A DNA stretch of 25,632 nucleotides. Origin: an uncultured Clostridia bacterium. Lineage in GTDB: Bacteria > Bacillota > Clostridia > Christensenellales > Aristaeellaceae. This document shows, piece by piece, positions 14,912-22,344 of this stretch (positions are counted from its first letter, which is position 1; the number at the start of each line of letters is the position of its first letter). The notes beneath the pieces were generated by a model that did no database searches, was not told where the DNA came from, and saw only the letters and a list, made by a program, of their open reading frames with translations. Position numbers and translations under genes: made by a program. Location: assembly GCA_937886445.1 (NCBI GenBank), contig CALGBY010000001.1, forward strand, positions 1 to 25,632, written 5' to 3'.

Positions 14912-15364
14912 CTATATTTTCTTTACAAAGGACACATGGCTGTTCAGCTCATGATAGCCGTTTTTTCGGTAAAAATCATAGGCGGGCATATCATTCTCTG
15001 TCTGGAGGAAAATGCGGGTCAATCCCATTTTCTTTATTTCCTCTTCGACCTTTTTTATAAAGCAGGTCCCGATCCCGCTTTTCTGTTTTTCCGTGCGGAC
15101 AAAGAATTCTTCTATATAATACTCTGTCCCGGTATACCAGTGCTTGATATGTCCCATGGACACCGCGATCAGGCTTCCGGCGTCAAATAATCCGAAGGTA
15201 AGGGAATTGCTTTGACCTGCCAGATCGGTCAGATACTGATGAAGCTGCCTGTCATCAGACCAGTCATCTTTCCACGGCTCCCCGGTAAACACATCCCTGA
15301 AAACGCTTTTGATGATCCCGATCTCCGCCATTCCAAGCTTTCTGAATTCCCAGCGATCTTCCAT
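14912..15364 (-). CDS. GNAT-family N-acetyltransferase, AAC(6')-like in outline
   Basis: The product is 150 aa from MEDRWEFRKL, with GGAGG seven bases upstream. Motif A is IEEFFVRTEKQKSGIGTCFI, with QKSGIG in place of the more common RxxGxG. Motif B is TENDMPAYDFYRKNGYHELN. The acidic VFTGEPWKDDWSDDRQL near the N-terminus and the FFV strand before motif A recall AAC(6')-type aminoglycoside acetyltransferases and their many unrelated look-alikes, so resistance cannot be inferred. It is the first of the five GNAT genes in transcription order. No promoter is obvious in 15365-15600, which holds only a hairpin. Confidence 0.85.
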   Translation of the reverse strand: MEDRWEFRKLGMAEIGIIKSVFRDVFTGEPWKDDWSDDRQLHQYLTDLAGQSNSLTFGLFDAGSLIAVSMGHIKHWYTGTEYYIEEFFVRTEKQKSGIGTCFIKKVEEEIKKMGLTRIFLQTENDMPAYDFYRKNGYHELNSHVSFVKKI

Positions 15365-15414
15365 TGCGAGCCTCCTGCAGGATCCGGGCATCCGCCCGCG
15401 ATCATTTGTCCGAT

Positions 15415-15447
15415 CCCGATATCCTTATCCGGGGCAGGAATATCGGG
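15415..15447. repeat. Hairpin between divergent genes
   Basis: CCCGATATCC (15415-15424) pairs with GGAATATCGGG (15437-15447), with one bulged base. It lies upstream of the minus-strand GNAT run and may be part of its leader. No other feature was found in 15365-15600. Confidence 0.35.
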
Positions 15448-15602
15448 AAGAAGAGACATATCTCCTCCGGCATTCTACCATCCTTTTCTTTTTTCGGCAA
15501 CAGTTGCTCCATTTTTATGGCCCGCCCTCCGGATGAGACGCCGACGGGCTGTTTCTCTTCCTGCTGCCGGGCGGCTGCTCTGTAAAACAAAAGGGCATGA
15601 TA

Positions 15603-15632
15603 TTGACACGGAGAGAAAAAAAGTGGTAAAGT
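15603..15632 (+). promoter_or_regulatory. Candidate promoter of the Lrp-aminotransferase operon
   Basis: A perfect TTGACA (15603-15608) and TAAAGT (15627-15632) are 18 bp apart, about 70 bp before the Lrp start. Confidence 0.55.
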
Positions 15633-15646
15633 ATAGCAGTAAAGGT

Positions 15647-15668
15647 ATGCGTTTTTTGAAAAACGCAT
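15647..15668. promoter_or_regulatory. 22-bp palindrome, candidate Lrp/AsnC operator
   Basis: ATGCGTTTTT and AAAAACGCAT are perfect 10-bp arms around a TG centre. It sits just downstream of the predicted promoter and about 33 bp before the regulator start, a good place for autorepression. As RNA it could also fold into a hairpin. Confidence 0.6.
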
Positions 15669-15701
15669 CCGGTATCTTGCGAAAACAAAGGAGAAACCGG
15701 C

Positions 15702-16193
15702 ATGGATACTTTCAAAATGCAGATTCTTGAGCTTTTGCAGACGGATTGCCGCATCCCGCTTGAAAAGATCGCGGTGATGCTGGGAAGCACGGCCGAAAAG
15801 GTAGCGGAAGCGATCGATGAAATGGAAAAAGAACATGTGATATTGCACTATCAGCCGATCATCAACTGGGACAAGACCGAAAAGCAGAGCGTTGAAGGGC
15901 TGATCGAGGTAAAGGTGACGCCGCAGCGGGATATGGGCTTTGATGCCGTGGCGGGACGCATCTGGCGCTTTGACGAGGTGAAGAGCGTTTACCTGATGAG
16001 CGGCAGCTATGACCTGATGGTGCTGGTGGAGGCGCCCACGCTGAAGGAGCTCGCGCTGTTTGTGAGCGAGAAACTGGCGGCGCTGGATACCGTGACCGGC
16101 ACATCCACATCCTTTGTGCTCAAACGCTACAAGCAGGACGGTGTGGTGTTTGAGAACGGAAACGAAGATAAGAGGCTGGCTGTAACATTATGA
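15702..16193 (+). CDS. Lrp/AsnC-family transcriptional regulator
   Basis: The product is 163 aa. The N-terminal winged helix-turn-helix covers about residues 1-50, with LLQTDCRIPLEKIAVMLGST and a recognition helix followed by IDEMEKEHVILHYQPIINW. The C-terminal RAM ligand-binding domain (about 65-145) has VEGLIEVKVTP, VYLMSGSYDLMVLVEA and VTGTSTSFVLKRYKQDG, matching the family. AAAGGAG precedes the ATG. The regulator's stop overlaps the aminotransferase start (ATGA), so the two are translationally coupled. It probably controls this operon in response to an amino acid, using the palindrome at 15647-15668. Confidence 0.92.
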   Translation: MDTFKMQILELLQTDCRIPLEKIAVMLGSTAEKVAEAIDEMEKEHVILHYQPIINWDKTEKQSVEGLIEVKVTPQRDMGFDAVAGRIWRFDEVKSVYLMSGSYDLMVLVEAPTLKELALFVSEKLAALDTVTGTSTSFVLKRYKQDGVVFENGNEDKRLAVTL

Positions 16194-17374
16194 GCACAGA
16201 CAGGCTGAACAGAGCGGTGGCAGCTGTTCCCCCCAGCGGGATCCGCCGTTTCTTTGATATTGCCGGAACCATGCAGGGGGCTATTTCTCTGGGTGTGGGC
16301 GAGCCGGATTTTGTTACGCCCTGGCATATCCGGGATGCCGCCATCCGTTCCCTTGAAAACGGGGAAACGCAGTACACCGCCAACCGGGGACTGCTGAGCC
16401 TGAGAAAAGAGATCTCATATTACCTTGAAAAACGGTTTTCCGTGGCCTATGATCCCGAAAAGGAGATCATGGTGACCGTGGGCGGCAGCGAGGGGATCGA
16501 TCTCGCGCTGCGCGTGCTGGTGGAGCCGGGGGACGAGGTGCTGGTGCCCGATCCCGGCTATGTGAGCTATGCCCCCTGCGTGACCTTTGCGGGCGGTGTG
16601 CCCGTGCCGGTACGCACGAAGGCGGAGGATGATTTTCGCCTTACGGCGGAGGAACTGGAAGCGCTGATCACAGATAAGACCAAGGTGCTTATTTTCCCCT
16701 ATCCCAACAACCCCACCGGCGCGGTGATGGAAAAGCAGCATCTGGAGGAGATCGCGAAGGTGGTCATCCGGCACGATCTTTTTGTGGTGAGCGATGAGAT
16801 CTATACCGAGCTTACCTACGGAAGCGAGCCTGTTTCCATCGCTGCCCTGCCGGGCATGAGGGAACGCACGGTGCTTCTGAGCGGCTTTTCCAAGGCCTTT
16901 GCGATGACCGGCTGGCGCATCGGTTATGCCTGCGCGCCCTCCTGCATTCTGGATGTGATGAACAAGGTGCATCAGTATGTGATCATGTGCGCGCCCCGAC
17001 AGGGGCAGGTAGCCGCGGAGGAAGCGCTGCGCCGCGGCCGTGAGGACGGCTACAGGGATATCGTGACCATGCGCGAAAGCTATGACCGCCGCAGAAGGCT
17101 GATGCTGGACGCCTTCCGTAAAATGGGTCTGGAATGCTTTGAGCCGAAGGGGGCCTTCTATTGTTTCCCCCGGGTGGAACAGCTCGGAAAGAGCAGTGAG
17201 GAATTCTGCACAGAGCTGCTGCGCGGCTACAAGGTGGTGTGTGTGCCCGGCGGCGCGTTCGGCGCGAGCGGGGAGGGACACATCCGCTGCTGCTACGCGA
17301 CCGGCCTTGAGCAAATGAATGAGGCGTTCAACAGGATGCGCCGGTATATCGATTCTCTGAACGGAGGTAAATGA
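16190..17374 (+). CDS. Pyridoxal-phosphate aminotransferase, class I/II
   Basis: The product is 394 aa, the normal length of aspartate-aminotransferase-fold enzymes. The PLP-binding lysine is Lys235 in SGFSKAFAMTGWRIGY. Upstream are the conserved VTVGGSEGIDLALRV, the YPNNPTGAVM substrate loop and SDEIYTELTYG, in which the Asp contacts the cofactor nitrogen. The C-terminal Arg in GEGHIRCCYAT binds the substrate carboxylate. It resembles the PatA/AspC-like enzymes that often follow an Lrp-type regulator in Clostridia. Substrate preference cannot be told. Its stop overlaps the next gene's start region. Confidence 0.95.
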   Translation: MSTDRLNRAVAAVPPSGIRRFFDIAGTMQGAISLGVGEPDFVTPWHIRDAAIRSLENGETQYTANRGLLSLRKEISYYLEKRFSVAYDPEKEIMVTVGGSEGIDLALRVLVEPGDEVLVPDPGYVSYAPCVTFAGGVPVPVRTKAEDDFRLTAEELEALITDKTKVLIFPYPNNPTGAVMEKQHLEEIAKVVIRHDLFVVSDEIYTELTYGSEPVSIAALPGMRERTVLLSGFSKAFAMTGWRIGYACAPSCILDVMNKVHQYVIMCAPRQGQVAAEEALRRGREDGYRDIVTMRESYDRRRRLMLDAFRKMGLECFEPKGAFYCFPRVEQLGKSSEEFCTELLRGYKVVCVPGGAFGASGEGHIRCCYATGLEQMNEAFNRMRRYIDSLNGGK

Positions 17375-18582
17375 TGCCCAGATCATTTGATTGGAAACGC
17401 ATAACGGCCTGCGCGGTGCTGCTTGTCTGCCTGTGCGCGTTTTTTGCTCCGGCGCTGGCAACGCAGGATGATGAGGAGGAGATCATTCTTTTTCCGGTAA
17501 ACGATGATGATCTTCCCGGCCTGAACGGTGAAACGCCCGTCCCCGGAGACGACGCGGCGGAGCTTTCTCCGGCCTATACGGTTTCTGATGAAAACCTGCT
17601 GCCCGACGGAAGCCGCTACTTTATCGTAACAGCCATCGGAGATGTAACGATGGGAAAAAGCTTCGGCACATCAAAGATGACCCTGTATGATAAGGAACTG
17701 AAAAAGCAGAATGATGATCTCGCGTTCATTTTCAGAAATGTGGCCGATATTTTTTCTTCCGATGACATGACGCTGGTCAATTTTGAATGCGTGCTGCAGG
17801 AGGAATCAGAGAGAAAGATCCCCTCCAAAAAGAAGAACAATCAGTTTCTTTTCCTGGCCGATCCGGTCTGTGTGAAAGCGCTCACCGCGAACAGCGTGGA
17901 GGCTGTGGCGCTTGAAAACAACCATATCATGGATTTCGGCGAGGAGGGAAGAGATTCCACCATCCGCGTGCTGCAGGATGCCGGTATCGTGTATTCAAAC
18001 CATACCACCATGGGCGTGTTTGAAAAGAACGGGATCCGCGTGGCGATGTTTTCGCATCAGACGCTCAATCAGCCTTTCACCAGCGAAGAGCTGGCGGTGA
18101 TGGTGGAAAACGAGATCGCCGCTGTTCGCGATCAGTTTGATATCATTATCGAAAGCTTCCACTGGGGCAACGAGAAAGACTATTATCCCACCGATAAGCA
18201 AGTGAAACTGGGGCGTGCCGCAGTGGATGCCGGGGCGGATCTGGTGCTCGGTCATCACAGCCACCGCATCAACCCCATCGAGTATTACAACGGAAAGTAC
18301 ATCGTATACAGCCTCGGCAACGGCTCCTTTGCAGGCAACAACAAGCCCAGCGATATGAGCACCTTTATTTTTCAGGAACGCTTCCGTGTGAAGGACGGAG
18401 AGATCATCTCTTCCTCCTTCCGCATCGTCCCTGCACGCATCTCCTCCAGAACGGACTATAACAATTTTATCCTTACGCCGTATGACAAGCAGCAGAATAT
18501 CGATACCGTGATCAACACGCTGAAAACGAACGGCAGAAAGCTCAAGTTTGCCGTGGAGGAGTATCCGCTGGAGTGGGAATGA
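17374..18582 (+). CDS. CapA-family protein (metallophosphatase-like, poly-gamma-glutamate type)
   Basis: The product is 402 aa with a signal peptide or N-terminal anchor (residues 8-29, ending in PALA). A low-complexity acidic linker follows to about residue 80. The PGA_cap domain has AIGDVTMGKS with Asp90, NFECVL at 136-141, ENNHIMDFG at 181-189, HWGNE at 263-267, GHHSH at 293-297 and YSLGN at 312-316, the metal-site residues of this calcineurin-like fold. The two ATGs in ATGATG compete: the second (17374) has GGAGG at a better distance of six bases. CapA proteins help export poly-gamma-glutamate capsule, but capB and capC are absent, so a capsule role is not shown. It overlaps the aminotransferase stop. 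Confidence 0.88.
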   Translation: MPRSFDWKRITACAVLLVCLCAFFAPALATQDDEEEIILFPVNDDDLPGLNGETPVPGDDAAELSPAYTVSDENLLPDGSRYFIVTAIGDVTMGKSFGTSKMTLYDKELKKQNDDLAFIFRNVADIFSSDDMTLVNFECVLQEESERKIPSKKKNNQFLFLADPVCVKALTANSVEAVALENNHIMDFGEEGRDSTIRVLQDAGIVYSNHTTMGVFEKNGIRVAMFSHQTLNQPFTSEELAVMVENEIAAVRDQFDIIIESFHWGNEKDYYPTDKQVKLGRAAVDAGADLVLGHHSHRINPIEYYNGKYIVYSLGNGSFAGNNKPSDMSTFIFQERFRVKDGEIISSSFRIVPARISSRTDYNNFILTPYDKQQNIDTVINTLKTNGRKLKFAVEEYPLEWE

Positions 18583-18663
18583 CCTGAAACAGGAGAAACA
18601 GGGCAGACCGTGTACTGACGGTCAACAGCCATTGATACTTCATCCGAAGGAGGACACATAAGC

Positions 18664-19197
18664 ATGCCTCTGAAAGCGACACTGATGGACGAAGCGGCGG
18701 TTTCCCGTGCGCTTGTCCGGATCGCGCATGAAATACTGGAGCGGAACGACGGACAGGATGTCTATCTTGTGGGCATCAAGCGCCGCGGAGTCCCGCTTGC
18801 GGAAAGGATCGCCGCGAGGATCGAGGAGATCGAAGGCAAGAGGCCCGAGGTGGGCATACTGGATATCACGTTTTACCGGGATGATCTGACCTGCGTTGCC
18901 GATATGCCCAAAGTAAAGGGCGGGGATATCGGCTTTGATGTGACCGGGAAGAGGATCGTGCTGGTGGATGATGTGCTTTATACCGGCAGAACGGCCCGCG
19001 CGGCGATCGACGCGCTGTTTGACAGGGGACGCCCGCAAAAGATCCAGCTGGCGATCCTTGTGGACCGCGGACATCGCGAGCTGCCCATCCGGGCGGATTT
19101 TGTGGGCAAAAATGTGCCGACCAGCCACAGTGAGGTGATCCATGTGCAGATGCCCGAAACGGACGGAAACACCTGCGTGGAGATCTGGGAGGAGTAA
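18664..19197 (+). CDS. pyrR: PyrR, pyrimidine regulator / uracil phosphoribosyltransferase
   Basis: The product is 177 aa, the normal PyrR length. The PRPP-binding loop RIVLVDDVLYTGRTA runs at about 97-111. LVGIKRRGVPLAERIA at 35-50, LDITFYRDDL at 66-75 and GHRELPIRADFVGKNVPTS near the C-terminus are all hallmarks of PyrR. It binds pyr mRNA to control attenuation and can convert uracil plus PRPP to UMP. The start has a strong GAAGGAGG site. No pyrimidine biosynthesis genes or PyrR-type binding loop were found next to it, so it would act on targets elsewhere. The 81 bp before it hold no clear promoter. Confidence 0.95.
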   Translation: MPLKATLMDEAAVSRALVRIAHEILERNDGQDVYLVGIKRRGVPLAERIAARIEEIEGKRPEVGILDITFYRDDLTCVADMPKVKGGDIGFDVTGKRIVLVDDVLYTGRTARAAIDALFDRGRPQKIQLAILVDRGHRELPIRADFVGKNVPTSHSEVIHVQMPETDGNTCVEIWEE

Positions 19198-19224
19198 ACG
19201 GCCGGAGGTATTCGGAGGATCGGA

Positions 19225-20175
19225 ATGAACGGAAAGATCATGCTGCTTGTGCCGGACAGAACAGGCGAAGCGCTGTGTGCCTGGGCGGAGGAGATCATCG
19301 GTGAGGTCTCGCTTTCCTTCGGCAGCAGCATCACGCTTGTGCGTGAGCGCATCGGTCAGCGCAGCAGAGAAAGCTGGGGAGCAGCGCTTACGGAGGAAAC
19401 AGTTGAGGCCTGCAGACAGTGTGGGGCGGTATTCTGCGGCGGTGCGGACGCGCAGGGGCTGAATGATCTTTGCATATCGCTGGAGCTGCCGCTGCGGGTG
19501 AGGGAATTTCCGGAGTACGGAGAAAGAAGCCCGCTTACGCTTTGCCATGTGACGGATACGGAGCCGGAGCCGCTTGCCCGGGCCGTGCGGCAGGCGTTTG
19601 AACTGGCGCAGCAGGCCGGAAAGCCGCTGATGTATGTATGTCCGGCGGGAAGAAAGGCGGGAACGGACTTTGCGAACGCCGTGTGTGTGTGCGCCGAAAG
19701 GACGCCGCGCGTGTTTTGCCAGGCGCTTGACCCTGAGGAAATGCTGGCGGCGGTGATATCGCATCCGGAAACGCTGGGCATGCTGCTGCTGCCGCCGTAT
19801 CTTGCAAGGCTTGCTGAAACCGCCGCGCGTGAAATGAGCGCGGTACCGGCCTTCGCGTCGGAATACGCGGTCAACAGGGAAATCGGCGTTTACGCGCCGG
19901 TAGTGCCTGAAAACGCGGCGCTGGCCGGCCAGCTCAGCCCTGTTGGCACGGTGAAATGCGTGTCCCGGCTGCTTCGCGAAACGATGAAAATGGAAAATGA
20001 GGCGGATTGTCTGGATACCGCTCTGGAAAATGTGCTGCGTTCGGGCTGGCATACGCTGGATATGCCGGGAGAGACGCCCTCTGTAGCGGCGGACGCGATG
20101 CTGAAGCTGATCCTGGAGCAGATCGAACTGGCCGGATCATTTATGAATAAAAGCCGCGCCCTCTTCGGGCGCTGA
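19225..20175 (+). CDS. Degenerate isopropylmalate/isocitrate dehydrogenase-like protein
   Basis: The product is 316 aa, shorter than the roughly 360 of LeuB. The order of LeuB landmarks is kept but altered. An N-terminal strand-loop KIMLLVPDRTGEA (4-16) corresponds to KIALLPGDGIGPE. TEETVEACRQCGAVFCGG (56-73) corresponds to the LeuB LPEETLEACK..AVLLG segment. IGVYAPVVPENAALAGQLSP (220-239) stands where LeuB has GLYEPVHGSAPDIAGKGIAN. ENEADCLDTALENVLRSGWH (257-276) matches the LeuB C-terminal helix. The Mg-binding aspartate segment (GDILSDEAS in LeuB) reads ARLAETAARE here. This suggests loss of the usual oxidative decarboxylase activity. The fold call is by eye. It follows pyrR by 27 bp, with GGAGG upstream. 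Confidence 0.6.
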   Translation: MNGKIMLLVPDRTGEALCAWAEEIIGEVSLSFGSSITLVRERIGQRSRESWGAALTEETVEACRQCGAVFCGGADAQGLNDLCISLELPLRVREFPEYGERSPLTLCHVTDTEPEPLARAVRQAFELAQQAGKPLMYVCPAGRKAGTDFANAVCVCAERTPRVFCQALDPEEMLAAVISHPETLGMLLLPPYLARLAETAAREMSAVPAFASEYAVNREIGVYAPVVPENAALAGQLSPVGTVKCVSRLLRETMKMENEADCLDTALENVLRSGWHTLDMPGETPSVAADAMLKLILEQIELAGSFMNKSRALFGR

Positions 20176-20205
20176 CGGATGAAAAACGGAAACGGAGAAG
20201 GCGCT

Positions 20206-21312
20206 ATGAACAGGATTCTTTTTCCGGATTATGAAAACTGCGGGATGAATGTGGTGGCTTCCGCACTGAATTATTTCGGTGTTGAGGACAGCCATGCCCG
20301 CCATCCCGCGGTGGAAAAGCTGCTTGAAACAAAAAAGTATAAAAACATCGTACTGATGCTTTTTGACGGAATGGGGATGGATCTGCTTGAGCATGCCCTG
20401 CCGGAAAACAGCTTCTTAAGATCACACCTGCTGTGTGAAATGAGCGCGGCTTATCCGTCCACCACCGCCTGTGCCACCACCTCGATCGGCACGGCTATGC
20501 CGCCTCTTGAGCACTCCTGGCTGGGCTGGGATCTGTATTTCAAAGAAATTGAAAAAACCGTGGCGGTGCTGATCAACATTGATGAGGAAACGGGGGAGCC
20601 CGCGGCCTCCTACCGTGTGGGAGACCGGTACGCGCCGCTGGATACCGTGTACCACCGCCTGAATGAGGCCGGCGCCGCGGGAGATGAGATCTCCGCCTTC
20701 GGAACGGTAAAAGTGGATTCCCTTACCGCGATGCGTGAAGCCGTGCTGAACCTTTGCGCGGATGAAAAGCGGCGTTATCTGTATTGCTACTGGAACGATC
20801 CGGACCATACGATGCACAGCAAGGGGTGCTGTTCCCCCGAGGTGTTTGAGATCGTAAAGCAGCTGGACGCGTTCTCAGAGCAGCTGGCTACCGCGGCCGG
20901 GGAGGATACCCTGATCCTGATCACGGCGGATCACGGCCTGATAGACGCCGAATGGCTGTATACCGAGGATCATCCGGAAATAGAGAACATGCTTCTGCAT
21001 ATGCCGTCCGTGGAGCCGCGCGCCGCGGCTTTCTATGTGAAACCGGAGTATATGGAGGCTTTCCCGGACGCTTTCCGCGCTGCCTTCGGAGATGAATTCA
21101 TCCTGCTTACGGCGGATGAATTCATCCGTCAGGGGTATCTCGGAACGGGGAAAGAACACCCGAAGGTAAGGGATTTTACGGGAGATTATATGGCGCTTGC
21201 CACCGGCAGAAAGTGCATCGGCGCAAAACGGCGTGAGCATGAGCTGATCGGTATGCATGCCGGGCTGACCGGTATGGAAATGCGCGTGCCGCTGATCGCG
21301 GCCAGAGTGTGA
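20206..21312 (+). CDS. Alkaline-phosphatase-superfamily phosphodiesterase / nucleotide pyrophosphatase
   Basis: The product is 368 aa from MNRILFPDYE, with GGAG eight bases upstream; an ATG nine codons earlier lacks a site. The first metal Asp is Asp54 in LMLFDGMGMD. The nucleophile region is YPSTTACATTSIGTAMPP, with Thr86 or Thr87 as candidate. The second metal cluster has WNDPDHTMHSKGC and LITADHGLID, and a final His is in GMHAGLTGMEMRVPL. This is the full set expected of type I phosphodiesterase / nucleotide pyrophosphatase domains. No signal peptide is seen, so it is probably cytoplasmic. It is 30 bp downstream of the LeuB-like gene. Confidence 0.9.
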   Translation: MNRILFPDYENCGMNVVASALNYFGVEDSHARHPAVEKLLETKKYKNIVLMLFDGMGMDLLEHALPENSFLRSHLLCEMSAAYPSTTACATTSIGTAMPPLEHSWLGWDLYFKEIEKTVAVLINIDEETGEPAASYRVGDRYAPLDTVYHRLNEAGAAGDEISAFGTVKVDSLTAMREAVLNLCADEKRRYLYCYWNDPDHTMHSKGCCSPEVFEIVKQLDAFSEQLATAAGEDTLILITADHGLIDAEWLYTEDHPEIENMLLHMPSVEPRAAAFYVKPEYMEAFPDAFRAAFGDEFILLTADEFIRQGYLGTGKEHPKVRDFTGDYMALATGRKCIGAKRREHELIGMHAGLTGMEMRVPLIAARV

Positions 21313-21338
21313 CCTGCTCTGACCTGCGCCGGACAGAT

Positions 21339-21364
21339 TGAAAATGATGTACGGCTCATTTTCA
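21339..21364 (+). other. Perfect 9-bp stem after the phosphodiesterase gene
   Basis: TGAAAATGA (21339-21347) pairs with TCATTTTCA (21356-21364). It lacks a T tract, so it is at best a weak terminator for the plus-strand operon or an mRNA 3' end structure. Confidence 0.4.
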
Positions 21365-21409
21365 GACAGCCCATCGGTGTACTGTCCGAAGGCACAACAC
21401 ATAAGCATC

Positions 21410-21448
21410 AAAAAAGGCCTGTCTCCTTTTGTATTACGGAGAACAGGC
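21410..21448 (-). terminator. Intrinsic terminator of thiT
   Basis: On the minus strand GCCTGTTCTCC pairs with GGAGACAGGC, with one bulge, followed by CTTTTTT. It lies directly after the thiT stop. Confidence 0.85.
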
Positions 21449-21456
21449 TCTGAGGA

Positions 21457-22119
21457 TCATTTTGCGCGCGGTTTGCTTTTCCCGATGCCGGAGCGCATCA
21501 TGCGTATGATGACCGGCGCGGCCGGAACGGCGATCAGCATACAGATCGCGATATCGGGAAGCAGATAGGCGCCGTTGTACACAACACTGGCGAAGAAGGC
21601 GGTATTCCAGAAGAAAACGCCGGCCAGCGTAGCGCAGAGGGCACGTCCGAATGCCGCCAGCAGCATGGACGCGCACAGCGCGGCGGTTTTTGCCGCTTTG
21701 CCCTTGGCGGAAGGGAAAATGCGGATGCCGGACAGGCCCAGCATGGCGAATGCCAGAGGATAATCCAGCAGAAACTGCACCGGGTGCACGATCCATCCGC
21801 CCTGAAGACACTGCAGCACGCCGTAGGCCATGCCGCACAGCAGCCCCTTTACCGGGCCGAAGGCGGATGCAAACAGCATGACCGGCAGCATACTGGCCAG
21901 CGTGACGGAGCCGCCCGTGGGCATGGAATAGAGCTTGACAAAGCTGAGCGCGAAGCTCATCGCGATGCTGAGCGCGCCGTAGCTGACCTCCGCCGGAGAC
22001 CATTTGCGCCCCCTGCGGCATACGGCGATGAGCACGGCCGCAAGCAGGAGCACCGCGAATACGCATATCAGCGTGTCACTGCCTGCCCAGCTGCTGTTTT
22101 CCAACTGCATATGAAACAT
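21457..22119 (-). CDS. thiT: Thiamine transporter ThiT (ECF S component)
   Basis: The product is 220 aa with about six membrane helices. It shows the ThiT signature pattern: SVTLASMLPVMLFASAFGP followed by KGLLCGMAYGVLQCLQGG and HPVQFLLDYPLAFAMLGLSG. These match the thiamine-binding S component that works with the shared EcfA-EcfA'-EcfT module to import thiamine. The start MFHMQ has AAGAGG six bases upstream. The basic C-terminus (KSKPRAK) follows the positive-inside rule. The gene sits behind a TPP riboswitch and terminator, so import is switched off when thiamine pyrophosphate is plentiful. No EcfT or ATPase genes are next to it. Confidence 0.95.
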   Translation of the reverse strand: MFHMQLENSSWAGSDTLICVFAVLLLAAVLIAVCRRGRKWSPAEVSYGALSIAMSFALSFVKLYSMPTGGSVTLASMLPVMLFASAFGPVKGLLCGMAYGVLQCLQGGWIVHPVQFLLDYPLAFAMLGLSGIRIFPSAKGKAAKTAALCASMLLAAFGRALCATLAGVFFWNTAFFASVVYNGAYLLPDIAICMLIAVPAAPVIIRMMRSGIGKSKPRAK

Positions 22120-22165
22120 GATCTGCCTCTTTCCGCGTCCTTTCCATTCATAAAGATCTCTACAT

Positions 22166-22191
22166 AAAAACCCGTATGCACTGCATACGGG
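22166..22191 (-). terminator. Riboswitch expression-platform terminator
   Basis: CCCGTATGCACTGCATACGGG (22171-22191) is a near-perfect stem, followed on the minus strand by TTTTT (22166-22170). It lies between the TPP aptamer and thiT, as expected for an OFF switch. A second perfect GC stem (22202-22218) lies between them and could pair alternatively. Confidence 0.85.
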
Positions 22192-22220
22192 AAACGGAAA
22201 CGCGCGGCACCGCCGCGCAC

Positions 22221-22292
22221 CGCTTCCCTCCGGTAGGATAAACTACACAGGTTCCAAGGGACTCTCTCAGCCGCATCGCGGCACCCCCAGCG
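22221..22292 (-). promoter_or_regulatory. TPP riboswitch aptamer upstream of thiT
   Basis: On the minus strand the element starts CGCTGGGGGTGCC, continues with the conserved GGCTGAGAGAGTCCC and TTGGAACCTG, and ends CTACCGGAGGGAAGCG. P1 is formed by CGCT with AGCG. The CTGAGA and ACCTG blocks are the core of the THI box that binds thiamine pyrophosphate. Confidence 0.93.
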
Positions 22293-22303
22293 GACGCGTC
22301 CTT

Positions 22304-22331
22304 ATTATATCATGTACCTTATTCATGTCAA
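22304..22331 (-). promoter_or_regulatory. Sigma-A promoter of the thiT riboswitch transcript
   Basis: On the minus strand TTGACA (22326-22331) and TATAAT (22304-22309) are perfect, with a 16-bp spacer. They overlap the 5' region of the divergent HD-nucleotidase gene, ending 14 bp before its start codon. Confidence 0.8.
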
Positions 22332-22344
22332 GGAGCATACAAAA

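Noticed and set aside
18583..18663. PyrR-dependent attenuator before pyrR
   Set aside because: No anti-antiterminator stem-loop with the conserved PyrR-binding sequence and no terminator were visible.
18640..20052. Minus-strand open frame of 470 codons
   Set aside because: It is antisense to pyrR and the LeuB-like gene; His/Arg-rich translation is typical of a shadow frame in GC-rich coding DNA.
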